A DNA stretch of 64,000 nt. Origin: Haliscomenobacter sp041740695 (GTDB lineage: Bacteria; Bacteroidota; Bacteroidia; Chitinophagales; Saprospiraceae). The DNA lies in assembly GCF_041740695.1 (NCBI RefSeq), contig NZ_JBGSLK010000029.1, positions 1-64,000 of the forward strand. Reading direction: 5' to 3'. The position numbers were made by a program, and so were the translations under genes. Under the pieces are notes generated by a model. That model did no database searches and was not told the origin of the DNA. It saw only the letters and a program-made list of their open reading frames with translations. Positions 34,406 to 43,109 of this stretch are shown here, piece by piece (the stretch's first letter is position 1; each line of letters begins with the position of its first letter).

Positions 34406-35419
34406 TCATTCTCCTTCGCCCTGCAAGATCGCCTCAATCTCTGCAACACTCCGATTGGTGATCTGTGCAATCTGAACCGATGTCAAGCCCATATCCTGCA
34501 TATTCAAGACACTTTGCACAAATTTTTTAAGCTCATTTTCAAGCAAGTGCAATGCTTCATCTTTTAATTTGAGTTCTTGTTCTGCTCTTTGTTTCTCTTG
34601 TTCTGCTCTTTGTTTCTCCTGCTCTACCCTTTGTTTTTCTTCCTCCAATTTGGCTTCATATACTGCCTGTGCTTCCTGGTAGCCTTCTTGGTAGCCCTCC
34701 TCTTGGGCAGTATCTAAGGAGTTTTTCAAATCGTTGTAATACTTCAAGCTGTCTTCGTACTTGGCTTTTTCCTCTTTGCTTAAGGCAGTGTATGAAGCTA
34801 CTTTGAATAACTTCTGGAATACCCGCTCTTGAATTCTTTCGGGGATATGATCCAGTTTGTGTAAATTTTTGATAACATACAGCCATTTGTCGAAATTGCT
34901 CTCCAATTCATGTTCTTCCTTAGAAAAATTGGGCATTTGCAGCGTTACAAAGGTCAGTTTGTCATAAAACACCTTGTAACGTTCTATGTCCATCATCTTG
35001 TTTTTACTAACCACTATTTTCTCACTATTGTCTTCATCCATAATAAAATCGAGGATGGCGATCACATAAATCGCTTTGAGTTGGTAGTCCCAGTCCCCCT
35101 TTTGACCTTGCTCCTGAACCGAAAAGCTGCTGTAATACAACATCCGATCTTTAAAAAATGCCTGCTTGGCCTTTTGTAACTCGACAGTGAATTTTTCCCC
35201 TTGCTCGTTTTCGCAATACAGATCAAACACAACTTTCCGATCCAGGTCATCACTCCCCGATCGGTCGTTTTTTTTGAATACCAAATCGCTGATGTGCTGG
35301 TTTTGAGTCGCTAGCAGTTCATTCAAGAAATCGATTAGTAAATCTTTGTTTTGCTCTTCGCCAAAGATTTTCTTGAAACCAAAATCGGTGAAAGGATTGA
35401 TGAATAATGGCTCTGCCAT
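34406..35419 (-). CDS. PD-(D/E)XK nuclease family protein (PDDEXK_2, Rpn-like)
   Basis: 337 aa from the ATG at 35419 (MAEPLFINPFTDFGFKKIFG). The opening motif, the conserved VVFDLYCENEQG (Asp) and FTVELQKAK (Glu-x-Gln-Lys) identify the PDDEXK_2 / Rpn family of recombination-associated nucleases. The C-terminal third is a coiled coil built from near-identical heptad pieces (KQRAEQE repeated three to four times), ending in a helix-turn-helix-like MGLTSVQIAQITNRSVAEIEAIL. These genes are abundant in Bacteroidota mobile regions. The protein probably cuts or nicks DNA, and its biological role is unsettled. The frame upstream of this ATG is open for 14 codons. Confidence 0.9.
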   Translation of the reverse strand: MAEPLFINPFTDFGFKKIFGEEQNKDLLIDFLNELLATQNQHISDLVFKKNDRSGSDDLDRKVVFDLYCENEQGEKFTVELQKAKQAFFKDRMLYYSSFSVQEQGQKGDWDYQLKAIYVIAILDFIMDEDNSEKIVVSKNKMMDIERYKVFYDKLTFVTLQMPNFSKEEHELESNFDKWLYVIKNLHKLDHIPERIQERVFQKLFKVASYTALSKEEKAKYEDSLKYYNDLKNSLDTAQEEGYQEGYQEAQAVYEAKLEEEKQRVEQEKQRAEQEKQRAEQELKLKDEALHLLENELKKFVQSVLNMQDMGLTSVQIAQITNRSVAEIEAILQGEGE

Positions 35420-35525
35420 ATATGCTAGCTTTTGTTGCCAAAGATATACAATACAGCCCAATGCTGCAATTTTTTGTTTAAAAGTCGCATTAAAAAACTT
35501 TCTCCTTGGGCTTTAGGAAAGGTTT

Positions 35526-35563
35526 GTCGCGGTAGGAGCCGCTATTGTCCCGCCGCAACAATT
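35526..35563. repeat. Repeat GCGGTAGGAGCC, copy 2
   Basis: TCGCGGTAGGAGCC and GTCCCGCCGCAACAATT; second copy of the element at 33897. It lies between the nuclease gene and the 3' end of the coiled-coil gene. Confidence 0.75.
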
Positions 35564-35598
35564 ATGCTTCAGCACTTGCAATTCCAACAAATTGCAAA

Positions 35599-36360
35599 TT
35601 ATTGTTCAAAAAAGTGTGCCTTTGCCAGCACCTCGGCCTCCAGCTCCCGGAGCCGATCGCGTAGCCGCTCAATGCCCGCTTCTTTTTCCAGAAAGTCTTT
35701 GCGTTTGCCTAGAAATTCTACGGGGCCGATGTTTTTGGCAGCCAGTTCTTGTTGCCAGTAGGAGAGGAGCTCGCGGTCGAGTTCCAGGAGTTGGAGGGCA
35801 GCGGCCAGTTCGCGGCGAAGGCTGAGGTGGCGCTCCAGGTAGGGGAGGAGGGCCTCCTTGTCGCGGCGGGCAGCGACTTGGGCTTGTTCGAGGATGGCCA
35901 GGCGCTTGGCGGCTCGGGTTTGTTTGTCCTTCTTGGCCTGGTAGATGACGGCGGTGGAGTAGGAGAATCCGGGGCGGGGGGCGCCCGTGGGGGTGTAGGC
36001 CAGGCCGAGGGTGGGGAGGTACTTGAGCCAGTTGCCGCGGCGGGATTCCTGGAGCTCGAGGAGAGAGGAATGGGCGGCGTGGGCGTGGAAGGTGTCGATG
36101 GAGGCGTGGAGGAGGGAGATAGGAGGTAGCGAATCAAGGCAGCTATGGGTATGACGGGGAGATGCCTCTTGGGGCCGAGAGGGTTCCCGGAGCGGGGATG
36201 CCTCCCAGGATATTTTCCCACGGCTAAAGCCATGGGGTGAGGCGGTATGGTGGCCTCCCACGGATAAATCCTTGGGTTGGCGGAGGGCTGCGCCGGATGC
36301 GGAGAGGTTCGGCAGCAGGAGCAGGGTAAGCAAACTGATGCTTAGGAAGATCATTTTCAT
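35599..36360 (-). CDS. Exported coiled-coil protein, TolC-like in part
   Basis: A 253-aa protein with a signal peptide (MKMIFLSISLLTLLLLPNLSASGAA). The mature part has a helical segment (LHASIDTFHAHAAHSSLLELQESRRG), then a strand-rich piece (LKYLPTLGLAYTPTGAPRPG) and long coiled-coil helices to the end. NIGPVEFLGKRKDFLEKEAG recalls outer-membrane-factor helices, but the protein is far shorter than TolC. The palindrome pair (36217-36276) lies in frame right after the signal peptide and encodes QPKDLSVGGHHTASPHGF. It overlaps the upstream lipoprotein gene by 4 bp. Function unknown; envelope location inferred. Confidence 0.7.
   Translation of the reverse strand: MKMIFLSISLLTLLLLPNLSASGAALRQPKDLSVGGHHTASPHGFSRGKISWEASPLREPSRPQEASPRHTHSCLDSLPPISLLHASIDTFHAHAAHSSLLELQESRRGNWLKYLPTLGLAYTPTGAPRPGFSYSTAVIYQAKKDKQTRAAKRLAILEQAQVAARRDKEALLPYLERHLSLRRELAAALQLLELDRELLSYWQQELAAKNIGPVEFLGKRKDFLEKEAGIERLRDRLRELEAEVLAKAHFFEQ
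36217..36276. repeat. Palindrome pair inside a coding sequence
   Basis: CCCACGGCTAAAGCCATGGG (36217) and CCCACGGATAAATCCTTGGG (36257): the same two hairpins and spacing as the intergenic copies at 21035, 22500 and 24496. Here they lie within the reading frame of the exported coiled-coil protein without breaking it. Confidence 0.85.
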
Positions 36361-36722
36361 GGCACGAGGGTTTCGGGTACACGGAGATCGATTTCAAAAT
36401 CAAAGGCGGCGGCGTAGCGCTCTTCGTAGACATCGACGCAGCCCTGGAGTAGGGTAGGGATGGGGCGAGAGACTTCGGCGTAATAGCGATAGCCTGGCAT
36501 ACGGATGGCCTGGAGCTGGAGCCTGGTGCTGCAACACCAGTTGGGGGATTCCATGCCCTCGAAGTCGAGCCAGGGGTCAACCCACGTGGAGCCGGGGGAC
36601 CAAGTGACACCGTCGGCCGGGGCCCAGTGGCCGTGGACGGTGACGGGGATGAAGTAGGTGCGCTCGTCGAGAGTGCAGGCGGTGGTGGCCAGGCAGAGGA
36701 GGAAAAGAAATTTGGTTTTCAT
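36357..36722 (-). CDS. Small lipoprotein, 121 aa
   Basis: Starts at ATG 36722 (MKTKFLFLLCLATTAC). The lipobox ATTAC at residues 12-16 predicts lipid attachment at Cys16. The mature domain is aromatic- and proline-rich (GHWAPADGVTW, MESPNWCCSTRLQLQA) and unrecognised. The stop overlaps the start of the coiled-coil protein gene by 4 bp, so the pair is co-translated and probably works together in the envelope. Confidence 0.65.
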   Translation of the reverse strand: MKTKFLFLLCLATTACTLDERTYFIPVTVHGHWAPADGVTWSPGSTWVDPWLDFEGMESPNWCCSTRLQLQAIRMPGYRYYAEVSRPIPTLLQGCVDVYEERYAAAFDFEIDLRVPETLVP

Positions 36723-37087
36723 AGCAATGATGAATAGTGATGAATGATGAGTCATAAATGATGAATGGGGGCTGCGGTGGGTAAGACCGAACGTGCTTTG
36801 CTATGAAAAATTATTAAGGTTGGTGAAACTTGGTTGTGGAGATGAGTGCCTGAAGTGGCTTGGTTGTTGGGAGCAAAGATAGCGGGATTGGAGGAATGGG
36901 GCAAGAGGCACCTACGACTAAAGGACTGAATATTATTTTGACTTCAGCGCGGCTTTTTGGTCAAAGCATCAGGTTGTCTGGATTTCGACAAACTGTAGTA
37001 GTTAAGACTTATTGGAAATTTACTCATCCGCCCCACTTTTCTTTCTGTTTATTTTGAGCGTCAAACCTTACCTTTGAATAAAAAAGA
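36723..37087. other. Divergent intergenic region with ECF gene promoter
   Basis: Short ATGAAT-type direct repeats at 36725-36765 precede the lipoprotein gene. At the right end TACCTTTG (37069-37076) fits the -7 box before the ECF sigma gene. Nothing else seen. Confidence 0.4.
37069..37076 (+). promoter_or_regulatory. -7 promoter box before the ECF sigma gene
   Basis: TACCTTTG matches TAnnTTTG and ends 11 bp before the ATG at 37088. I do not see a good TTG element at the usual distance upstream. Confidence 0.4.
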
Positions 37088-37666
37088 ATGCCCAATTCAT
37101 CCAACAATCACCTGGTAACTTTGATCTACGAGTATGCGGACGAGATGTTTCGCTTTACTTTTAGCCGAATTCCGAGCCGTGAAGAGGCCGAAGATATAGT
37201 TCAAAACACCTTCCTTGCCGCGCATCAGAATTCGGCTAAATTTGATGGCCGAAGTAGTGCCAAGACCTGGATTTATGCTATTTTAAAAAATAAAATTGCC
37301 GATTACTTCCGGCAGCGATTCCGGCAAACGGCATTTGTTGATCTTTCCAATCACAACGACGGAATTCCGGGCGAATACTTTGATCAATTTGGAGACTGGG
37401 ACCAAAGATATCGCCCATCTAGCTGGCAAGATGAGCCAGAACATCTGCTGGACAATGTACATTTTAATAAAGTATTCAGGCAATGTATGGATGAACTGCC
37501 TCCACGCTGGCAAGTAGCCGTCAACTCCAAGTATATCGATGATCGCGACAGCAATGAAATTTGTCAGGAATTGGAGGTTTCACCGTCCAACTATTGGCAA
37601 ATTTTACATCGCGCTAAATTACAGCTCCGTTATTGTCTAGAACAACTTTGGTTTAAACAAGGATGA
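37088..37666 (+). CDS. ECF-type RNA polymerase sigma factor
   Basis: A 192-aa ECF sigma factor. Region 2 is EEAEDIVQNTFLAAHQNSAKF with SAKTWIYAILKNKIADYFRQ; region 4 is LPPRWQVAVNSKYIDDRDSNEICQ followed by VSPSNYWQILHRAKLQLRYCLE. It is followed after 1 bp by a small Cys/His protein that may be its anti-sigma factor, and then by a redox gene cluster. The likely role is control of the seven downstream genes, though only gene order supports this. Confidence 0.92.
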   Translation: MPNSSNNHLVTLIYEYADEMFRFTFSRIPSREEAEDIVQNTFLAAHQNSAKFDGRSSAKTWIYAILKNKIADYFRQRFRQTAFVDLSNHNDGIPGEYFDQFGDWDQRYRPSSWQDEPEHLLDNVHFNKVFRQCMDELPPRWQVAVNSKYIDDRDSNEICQELEVSPSNYWQILHRAKLQLRYCLEQLWFKQG

Positions 37667-37667
37667 A

Positions 37668-37946
37668 ATGAAAAGATTGAGAAACATGTTGATGCTGTCT
37701 TGCAAAAAGGCCACTGAACTGGTAGAAAAGAAGCACTCATTTGGGTTGAACAGGGTAGAAGGTTTTCGCCTTTGGTTGCACCTCAAAATGTGCGATGCTT
37801 GTCATGCCTACGCACAACAGACCATCATGATTAGCAATGCGATGAAAAAATTTATGCTCAAAGATCAACCTCAAGATTTAAAAGATCTGAAGTTGACTGA
37901 TGAGTTCAAAGAAAAATTAGCCAAACAGATGGAACAGGAAAATTAA
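37668..37946 (+). CDS. Small zinc-finger-like protein, probable anti-sigma factor
   Basis: 92 aa. HLKMCDACHAYAQQ (about 40-53) gives an H-x3-C-x2-C cluster, with an earlier SCKKATELVEKK resembling the zf-HC2 anti-sigma start (CxxxxxLxxxxxxG...HLxxCxxC). No membrane helix is present, so it would be a cytoplasmic zinc-binding anti-sigma factor of the ChrR/RsrA type. It is placed directly after the sigma gene. Redox or metal sensing through the cysteines is an inference. Confidence 0.75.
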   Translation: MKRLRNMLMLSCKKATELVEKKHSFGLNRVEGFRLWLHLKMCDACHAYAQQTIMISNAMKKFMLKDQPQDLKDLKLTDEFKEKLAKQMEQEN

Positions 37947-37956
37947 CTCATTCTAC

Positions 37957-39303
37957 ATGAAAAACATTGTCATCATTGGTAATGGAATCAGTGGGATTAC
38001 TACAGCACGTTTTATACGCAAGCTCAGCAACCACAACATTACCGTAATCTCGGATGAAGGAGATTATTTTTTTAGTCGAACTGCTCTAATGTATGTGTAC
38101 ATGGGGCATTTAAGACCAGGAGATGTACAGCCTTACGAGCAGCACTTTTGGGAGAAAAATCGCATTCAACTGGTACGAGCCAGAATCGAGGAGGTGGATT
38201 TTTCTAAAAAAATACTCCTTACCCAAGAGCAACAAAAAATAACCTACGATCAGCTGATTATTGCCACGGGATCCAAGCCAAATAAATTTGACTGGCCAGG
38301 TCAAAATTTACAAGGCGTAGGGGGGCTGTACCACTGGCAAGACCTGGAACAAATGGAGCAATTTAGTTCAGGTTTAAAAAGGGCAGTGATTGTGGGCGGA
38401 GGCCTGATTGGCATTGAAATGGCGGAAATGTTTCATTCCAGGCATATCCCTGTAACCCTACTCGTTCGCGAAAACAGTTTTTGGGACATTGTATTGCCCA
38501 AAGAAGAGTCGGCCATGATCAATCGGCACATCAAGGAACATGGAATTGATTTGAGGTTAAATACTGAGCTAAAGGCCATCTTACCAGATGAAGGAGACCG
38601 TTGTTGTGCGGTTATAACCAATACCCGCGAAAAAATCGAGTGTGGCTACGTTGGACTGACCGTTGGAGTTAGTCCCAACATCGATTTTCTAAAAAAGACT
38701 GAACTCGAAATCAATCGAGGGATCCTGGTTGACCATTATCTGCGCACAAACATTCCCGATGTGTACGCCATTGGTGATTGTGCCGAAATGCGTAAGCCCT
38801 ATGCAGGTCGTCGACCCATTGAAGCGATTTGGTATACTGGGCGGATGATGGGGGAAGCGCTGGCACATACCATCTGTCGAAAACCCACAGCATATAATCC
38901 GGGCATTTGGTTCAACTCCGCAAAATTCCTGGATATCGAATATCAGGTATATGGCGATGTTCCAGCAATTTTCCCTGAACATTACACCTCAGTGTATTGG
39001 GAGCACAGCGATGGAAAAAAAAGTATCCGAATTGTATACCAGCGTGAGACGGGGCAAGTAGTCGGGTTCAATCTGATGGGTGTACGTTACCGGCAAGAGG
39101 TATGCGAAAAATGGCTGCGCACAAAAGCCCACATCGAGACAGTATTGCAGCAGTTGGGGCTCGCCAATTTTGATCCAGAATTTTATCCACAACACGAAGT
39201 CGATTTGGTTTCTGCCTACAACCACATTACGGGCAAAGACCTTCGATTAAAACAAAAACGTGGACTAACTTCAGTGCTCCAGTTTTTGCGGCAGCCCAAT
39301 TGA
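37957..39303 (+). CDS. FAD/NAD(P)-dependent oxidoreductase
   Basis: A 448-aa pyridine nucleotide-disulphide family oxidoreductase of the NirB/rubredoxin-reductase type. FAD site: VIIGNGISGITTARF near the N-terminus. NAD(P) site: AVIVGGGLIGIEMAEMFHSR near 146. C-terminal FAD contact: NIPDVYAIGDCAEM near 265. No redox-active CxxxxC is present, so it likely passes electrons directly to a partner such as the Fe-S protein encoded next. It is 10 bp after the zinc-finger gene and 34 bp before the Fe-S gene, in one apparent operon. Confidence 0.9.
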   Translation: MKNIVIIGNGISGITTARFIRKLSNHNITVISDEGDYFFSRTALMYVYMGHLRPGDVQPYEQHFWEKNRIQLVRARIEEVDFSKKILLTQEQQKITYDQLIIATGSKPNKFDWPGQNLQGVGGLYHWQDLEQMEQFSSGLKRAVIVGGGLIGIEMAEMFHSRHIPVTLLVRENSFWDIVLPKEESAMINRHIKEHGIDLRLNTELKAILPDEGDRCCAVITNTREKIECGYVGLTVGVSPNIDFLKKTELEINRGILVDHYLRTNIPDVYAIGDCAEMRKPYAGRRPIEAIWYTGRMMGEALAHTICRKPTAYNPGIWFNSAKFLDIEYQVYGDVPAIFPEHYTSVYWEHSDGKKSIRIVYQRETGQVVGFNLMGVRYRQEVCEKWLRTKAHIETVLQQLGLANFDPEFYPQHEVDLVSAYNHITGKDLRLKQKRGLTSVLQFLRQPN

Positions 39304-39337
39304 CATTCCATTTTTTCCAAATTAATCCAAAGCGATC

Positions 39338-40693
39338 ATGAAAAATGCATCCATCTCGATAGCAAATCCCAGTCCTATGTTTACCACTCCCAAACAAAAG
39401 CTGGCGATAAGTCTGGCAGGAGTAGGTATTCTTTTATTACTCATTACCTGGGCAGCAGGCACTGCGATAGCCCCTGTACCCGTTTTTTTAGCTGCACTAG
39501 GTTTTAGTCTAAGCGGCGTGGTCATTTTTGTACGCGAAGAATACCTCAACCGTCCCGAAGGCATTAAGAACAACGGACTTTGGTTTAGGAGTCTAAGCTC
39601 CCGAGGCGTATGGGGTTGGCTTACGGGAATTGTGATTACGGGCTTCTATGTTTGTCTTTACTGGTTTCCTCAATACTTAAAAGGTTTGGTTGAACTATTT
39701 GACCCCTTAAGCCATTGGTTGCGGGGCACAAAATCGAATCAATGGTTTGTTTACGGTACACTCTACACTGTAGCGGTGCTGTGGATGGGAATCAAATTTT
39801 TATTCAAATACCGAGGCAATCGTTATCAGCAGTTCCGCACCTTTTCCGTGATGTTTTTCCAACTCGGTTTTTCCTTCATCATACCAGGGTTAATGGTTCG
39901 GCTCCAACAACCAGAATTGTACTTTACCTACTTCTGGCCTTTGTCCTATTATCACGGCACACCCATGGCATTTAATGGTCATTCTGCAACGACGATTGGG
40001 ACGATCTTTTTCTTTTTTGGCTTGGCGATGTTCTTTATTGGCACCCCCATATTGACTTATTTTTTTGGTAAAAGATGGTACTGTTCCTGGGTATGTGGCT
40101 GTGGTGGATTGGCCGAAACCGCAGGAGACCCTTTTCGTCATCTATCCGATAAAAGCCTCAAGGCTTGGAAAATCGAGCGATGGATGATTCATAGCGTCCT
40201 AATTTTCGCCGTTTTGATGACGGCACTATTGTGGATCAATGTGGCCACTGGGCGAAGTATTTTGCATTCCTATTCCCAAGGATTTTATGGAATGTACTCT
40301 TTCCTGATTGGTTCCGTCTTTTCCGGTGTGGTGGGGGTCGGTTTTTACCCTTTGTTAGGGAGTAGAGTTTGGTGCCGTTTTGGTTGTCCAATGGCTGCCT
40401 GGTTGGGTATCTGGCAACGGAAAAAATCAAGATTCAGAATAACCGTAAATGGTGGTCAATGTATTTCCTGCGGGAACTGCTCAAGCTCCTGTGAAATGGG
40501 CATTGATGTAAGGGCATATGCGCAAAAAGGCCAGGATGTTGTACGTGCTTCCTGTGTAGGATGTGGAATTTGTTCGGCAGTGTGTCCGAGAGGGGTCCTA
40601 CGTTTGGAAGGAAGTTTAGTTGACATCAACGATCGGGGAGAATCCATGCGGACGATACACATTCAAGAAGGCGAAGTAAAATTAATTGCATAA
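39338..40693 (+). CDS. NapH/NosR-like 4Fe-4S membrane protein
   Basis: A 451-aa membrane protein with about six helices. Cytoplasmic Cys motifs are typical of NapH/NosR/RdxA-like proteins: YCSWVCGCGG near 248, CRFGCPMAAW near 346, then two ferredoxin clusters CISCGNCSSSCEMG (about 373-386) and CVGCGICSAVCPRG (about 409-422). Known relatives carry electrons across or along the membrane to periplasmic reductases. Gene order pairs it with the FAD oxidoreductase as an electron-transfer unit. The terminal acceptor is not identifiable here. Confidence 0.9.
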   Translation: MKNASISIANPSPMFTTPKQKLAISLAGVGILLLLITWAAGTAIAPVPVFLAALGFSLSGVVIFVREEYLNRPEGIKNNGLWFRSLSSRGVWGWLTGIVITGFYVCLYWFPQYLKGLVELFDPLSHWLRGTKSNQWFVYGTLYTVAVLWMGIKFLFKYRGNRYQQFRTFSVMFFQLGFSFIIPGLMVRLQQPELYFTYFWPLSYYHGTPMAFNGHSATTIGTIFFFFGLAMFFIGTPILTYFFGKRWYCSWVCGCGGLAETAGDPFRHLSDKSLKAWKIERWMIHSVLIFAVLMTALLWINVATGRSILHSYSQGFYGMYSFLIGSVFSGVVGVGFYPLLGSRVWCRFGCPMAAWLGIWQRKKSRFRITVNGGQCISCGNCSSSCEMGIDVRAYAQKGQDVVRASCVGCGICSAVCPRGVLRLEGSLVDINDRGESMRTIHIQEGEVKLIA

Positions 40694-40754
40694 AAAAATT
40701 GTCAGGACTAAGCCCAGTCAACGACTATCCTTGCAAACCAATAAGAAAAGAAGC

Positions 40755-41531
40755 ATGAGAAAGTTGTTGATTGGTGCTCTAGTAAGCACACTACTCGTTT
40801 TTTCGATGACATGTGCCTTTTGTCAAATTTCAAAAACGAACTCCGTATCGAAGCCTGTATCCCACAAAATATGGAATACGTTGCTCGCAAAACACGTCAA
40901 GCCCAATGGCTGGGTCGATTATAAAGGTTTTGTCCGCGATAGCTTAACTTTAAATCAATACCTCAGTGTACTTGAGTCCGCCCACCCCAATAATAAAAAC
41001 TGGTCTAAGGATGAACAAATGGCGTACTGGATTAATGCCTACAATGCTTACACTGTCAAGCTAATTGTCCAACATTATCCTGTCAAAAGCATCAAAGACA
41101 TTAAAAAAGGCATTGCTTTTGTCAACTCGGTTTGGGACATCAAGTTCATCAAGATTGAAGGAAAGGTATACGACTTGAACAACATAGAACACGGTATTTT
41201 GCGCAAAGACTTTAAGGATGCCCGGGTGCATGCAGCGGTCAATTGCGCTTCTTATTCATGTCCAGCCTTGCGCAACGAAGCATTTACAGCGGAGAACTTA
41301 GACGCTCAACTAACCGATGCGATGCGCAAGTTTGTTAACGATCCGATTCGGAACAAGGTCACCAAAGACAAAGTACAAATCTCCGAGATTTTTAAATGGT
41401 TCAGTGGAGACTTTGTTCGGGATGCGGGGTCTGTTAAGGCGTTTATCAACCGCTACGCCGCGATAAAAATAGCGGAAAGTACTCCATTGGGTTATTTAGA
41501 CTATCAATGGAGTTTGAACGAAGCTAAGTAG
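40755..41531 (+). CDS. DUF547 domain-containing exported protein
   Basis: 258 aa from ATG 40755, with a signal peptide (LLIGALVSTLLVFSMTCAFC). The DUF547 core is clear: MAYWINAYNAYTVKLIVQHYPV near 100, NNIEHGILRK near 160, DARVHAAVNCASYSCPALRNEAF near 175-197. The family is widespread and of unknown chemistry, with a papain-like fold proposed for plant members. It is found here in the ECF-led redox cluster. The longer upstream frame (from 40686) overlaps the Fe-S gene and is unlikely. Confidence 0.88.
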   Translation: MRKLLIGALVSTLLVFSMTCAFCQISKTNSVSKPVSHKIWNTLLAKHVKPNGWVDYKGFVRDSLTLNQYLSVLESAHPNNKNWSKDEQMAYWINAYNAYTVKLIVQHYPVKSIKDIKKGIAFVNSVWDIKFIKIEGKVYDLNNIEHGILRKDFKDARVHAAVNCASYSCPALRNEAFTAENLDAQLTDAMRKFVNDPIRNKVTKDKVQISEIFKWFSGDFVRDAGSVKAFINRYAAIKIAESTPLGYLDYQWSLNEAK

Positions 41532-41732
41532 GGTGTAAAGTTAACCATTAGGTGTTTTTATAGTGAAATGGGGGCAATCCAAGGCCCCTGTTTCCTATTT
41601 GCTCCTCAAATTTGCGGTGAATCATAACACAATTTGCACCCTGGTGTTCACACCATAAAAGTTTATGCCAATTCAGCAAATGGCACATTTTCAGCGTGCC
41701 ATTTGTATTTCAAACAATTCAAATTCTGTATC

Positions 41733-42338
41733 ATGACTTCAGCAATCAAAAAAATTGCCTTTTTAGCCTTATTGGCCATTTCTAGTGTGTATGCTGTTAA
41801 TGCACAAGACGCAACCATGTGGATGGTAGACAAAGCACATACCTCTGTCAATTTTTCGATCAACCATTTCTTTTCAACAGTGACTGGTAAATTTTCCAAA
41901 TTTGATGGCATGGTTCATTTTGATCCAGCCAACTTAAAAGGATCAAAGGTTGATTTTAATGTAGAGGTTCCCAGTGTAAATACTGGTGAAGAGAAACGAG
42001 ATCAGCACCTACAATCGAATGACTTTTTTGACGGAGCTACTTACCCAAAGATGTCATTCGTTTCCAGCAAATTTGTGAAAAAATCGGAGAATGAATACCT
42101 CGTTCACGGGAAACTGACCATTCGCAATACCACAAAGGACATTATCCTACCCTTAAAAGTCACGGGAGAAATGGAACATCCAATGATGAAGGGTAATCTC
42201 ATCCTTGGGCTTTCCACAAACCTGAAGATCAAAAGAACCGATTATGGGGTAGGTACTGGTAACTGGGCAGCTACCATGGTTGTAGGCGATGACGTAGATG
42301 TAAACATCCACATGGAGTTGAATCGGAAAAAGAGTTAA
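41733..42338 (+). CDS. YceI family periplasmic protein
   Basis: 201 aa from ATG 41733, with a signal peptide (KKIAFLALLAISSVYAVNAQ). The YceI lipocalin-like barrel is shown by MVDKAHTSVNFSINHFFST, GKFSKFDGMVHFDP, DQHLQSNDFFDGATYPKMSF and HGKLTIRNTTKDIILPL. Known YceI proteins bind isoprenoid lipids or quinones in the periplasm. In an operon with membrane electron-transfer proteins, a quinone-related role is plausible. Confidence 0.92.
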   Translation: MTSAIKKIAFLALLAISSVYAVNAQDATMWMVDKAHTSVNFSINHFFSTVTGKFSKFDGMVHFDPANLKGSKVDFNVEVPSVNTGEEKRDQHLQSNDFFDGATYPKMSFVSSKFVKKSENEYLVHGKLTIRNTTKDIILPLKVTGEMEHPMMKGNLILGLSTNLKIKRTDYGVGTGNWAATMVVGDDVDVNIHMELNRKKS

Positions 42339-42437
42339 TGCACAAGGAAGTTATCGGACATTGACGGCCACGAGCAATCTATTGCATCGTGGCTGTTAGT
42401 GCCTTTTACAGCAAGGATCAGCAAAAAATCAGGAATA

Positions 42438-43109
42438 ATGAAAGAGCAGCAAATGATCCTATTCCTAGGATGTTTGGGACTAATGGCCAGCATATTGGTT
42501 GGCTTAGGAGAGCATTATTTGCATTACTCGGAGCACATTTTAGATCAAGTTGTCGATTTTCACTTTTTTATTTATGTCCCAAAAAGCCACTTACAGATTG
42601 GGCACATCCTGGTATTGTCAGGCTTACCTTTTTACTTTGCAGGTTACCTACACATCTACTACATGCTGCGGCCGGGAAATAAGCTTTTGGCTCAAGCGGT
42701 TTTAGGGTTAGGCTTTATCGCCTTTGCTCTAGGGGGAGTCTGGATTGGCTCTAGAGCATTTTTAGGAAGCATCGTTCAACATCAGGATCAGATCGAAACC
42801 TCAGCTTACAAATCCATTCTAGGAGATTATGAAACGCATCTTGAAGTGTTGGTATATATCCTGCGTGGAGTGATTGGATTGGTCTCCATCTTTTTTAGCA
42901 TGGCTATCCTAAAAGGCAATACCGCGTACAAAAAATGGATGGCTATATTCAATCCTGCAATCATTCTATTGCTTTGGATCGCAGTTGGCTTTAGTATACC
43001 TGCAATTGGTCGACATATCCTGCCCGTTTTGATGAATGTAACGCATCTAGTTCTATTTGGCTTGTCTTTATTTCAAATTATCTTGTACAACCCATCCCAC
43101 CATGATTAA
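42438..43109 (+). CDS. Hypothetical multi-helix membrane protein
   Basis: 223 aa from ATG 42438 with about six membrane helices (MILFLGCLGLMASILVGLG; ILVLSGLPFYFAGYLHIYY; AVLGLGFIAFALGGVWIG; and three more). Histidines cluster in the first loop (GEHYLHYSEH and FHFFIYVPKSH). I do not know a characterised relative. It overlaps the start of the next gene by 8 bp, so the two are co-translated. Confidence 0.8.
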   Translation: MKEQQMILFLGCLGLMASILVGLGEHYLHYSEHILDQVVDFHFFIYVPKSHLQIGHILVLSGLPFYFAGYLHIYYMLRPGNKLLAQAVLGLGFIAFALGGVWIGSRAFLGSIVQHQDQIETSAYKSILGDYETHLEVLVYILRGVIGLVSIFFSMAILKGNTAYKKWMAIFNPAIILLLWIAVGFSIPAIGRHILPVLMNVTHLVLFGLSLFQIILYNPSHHD

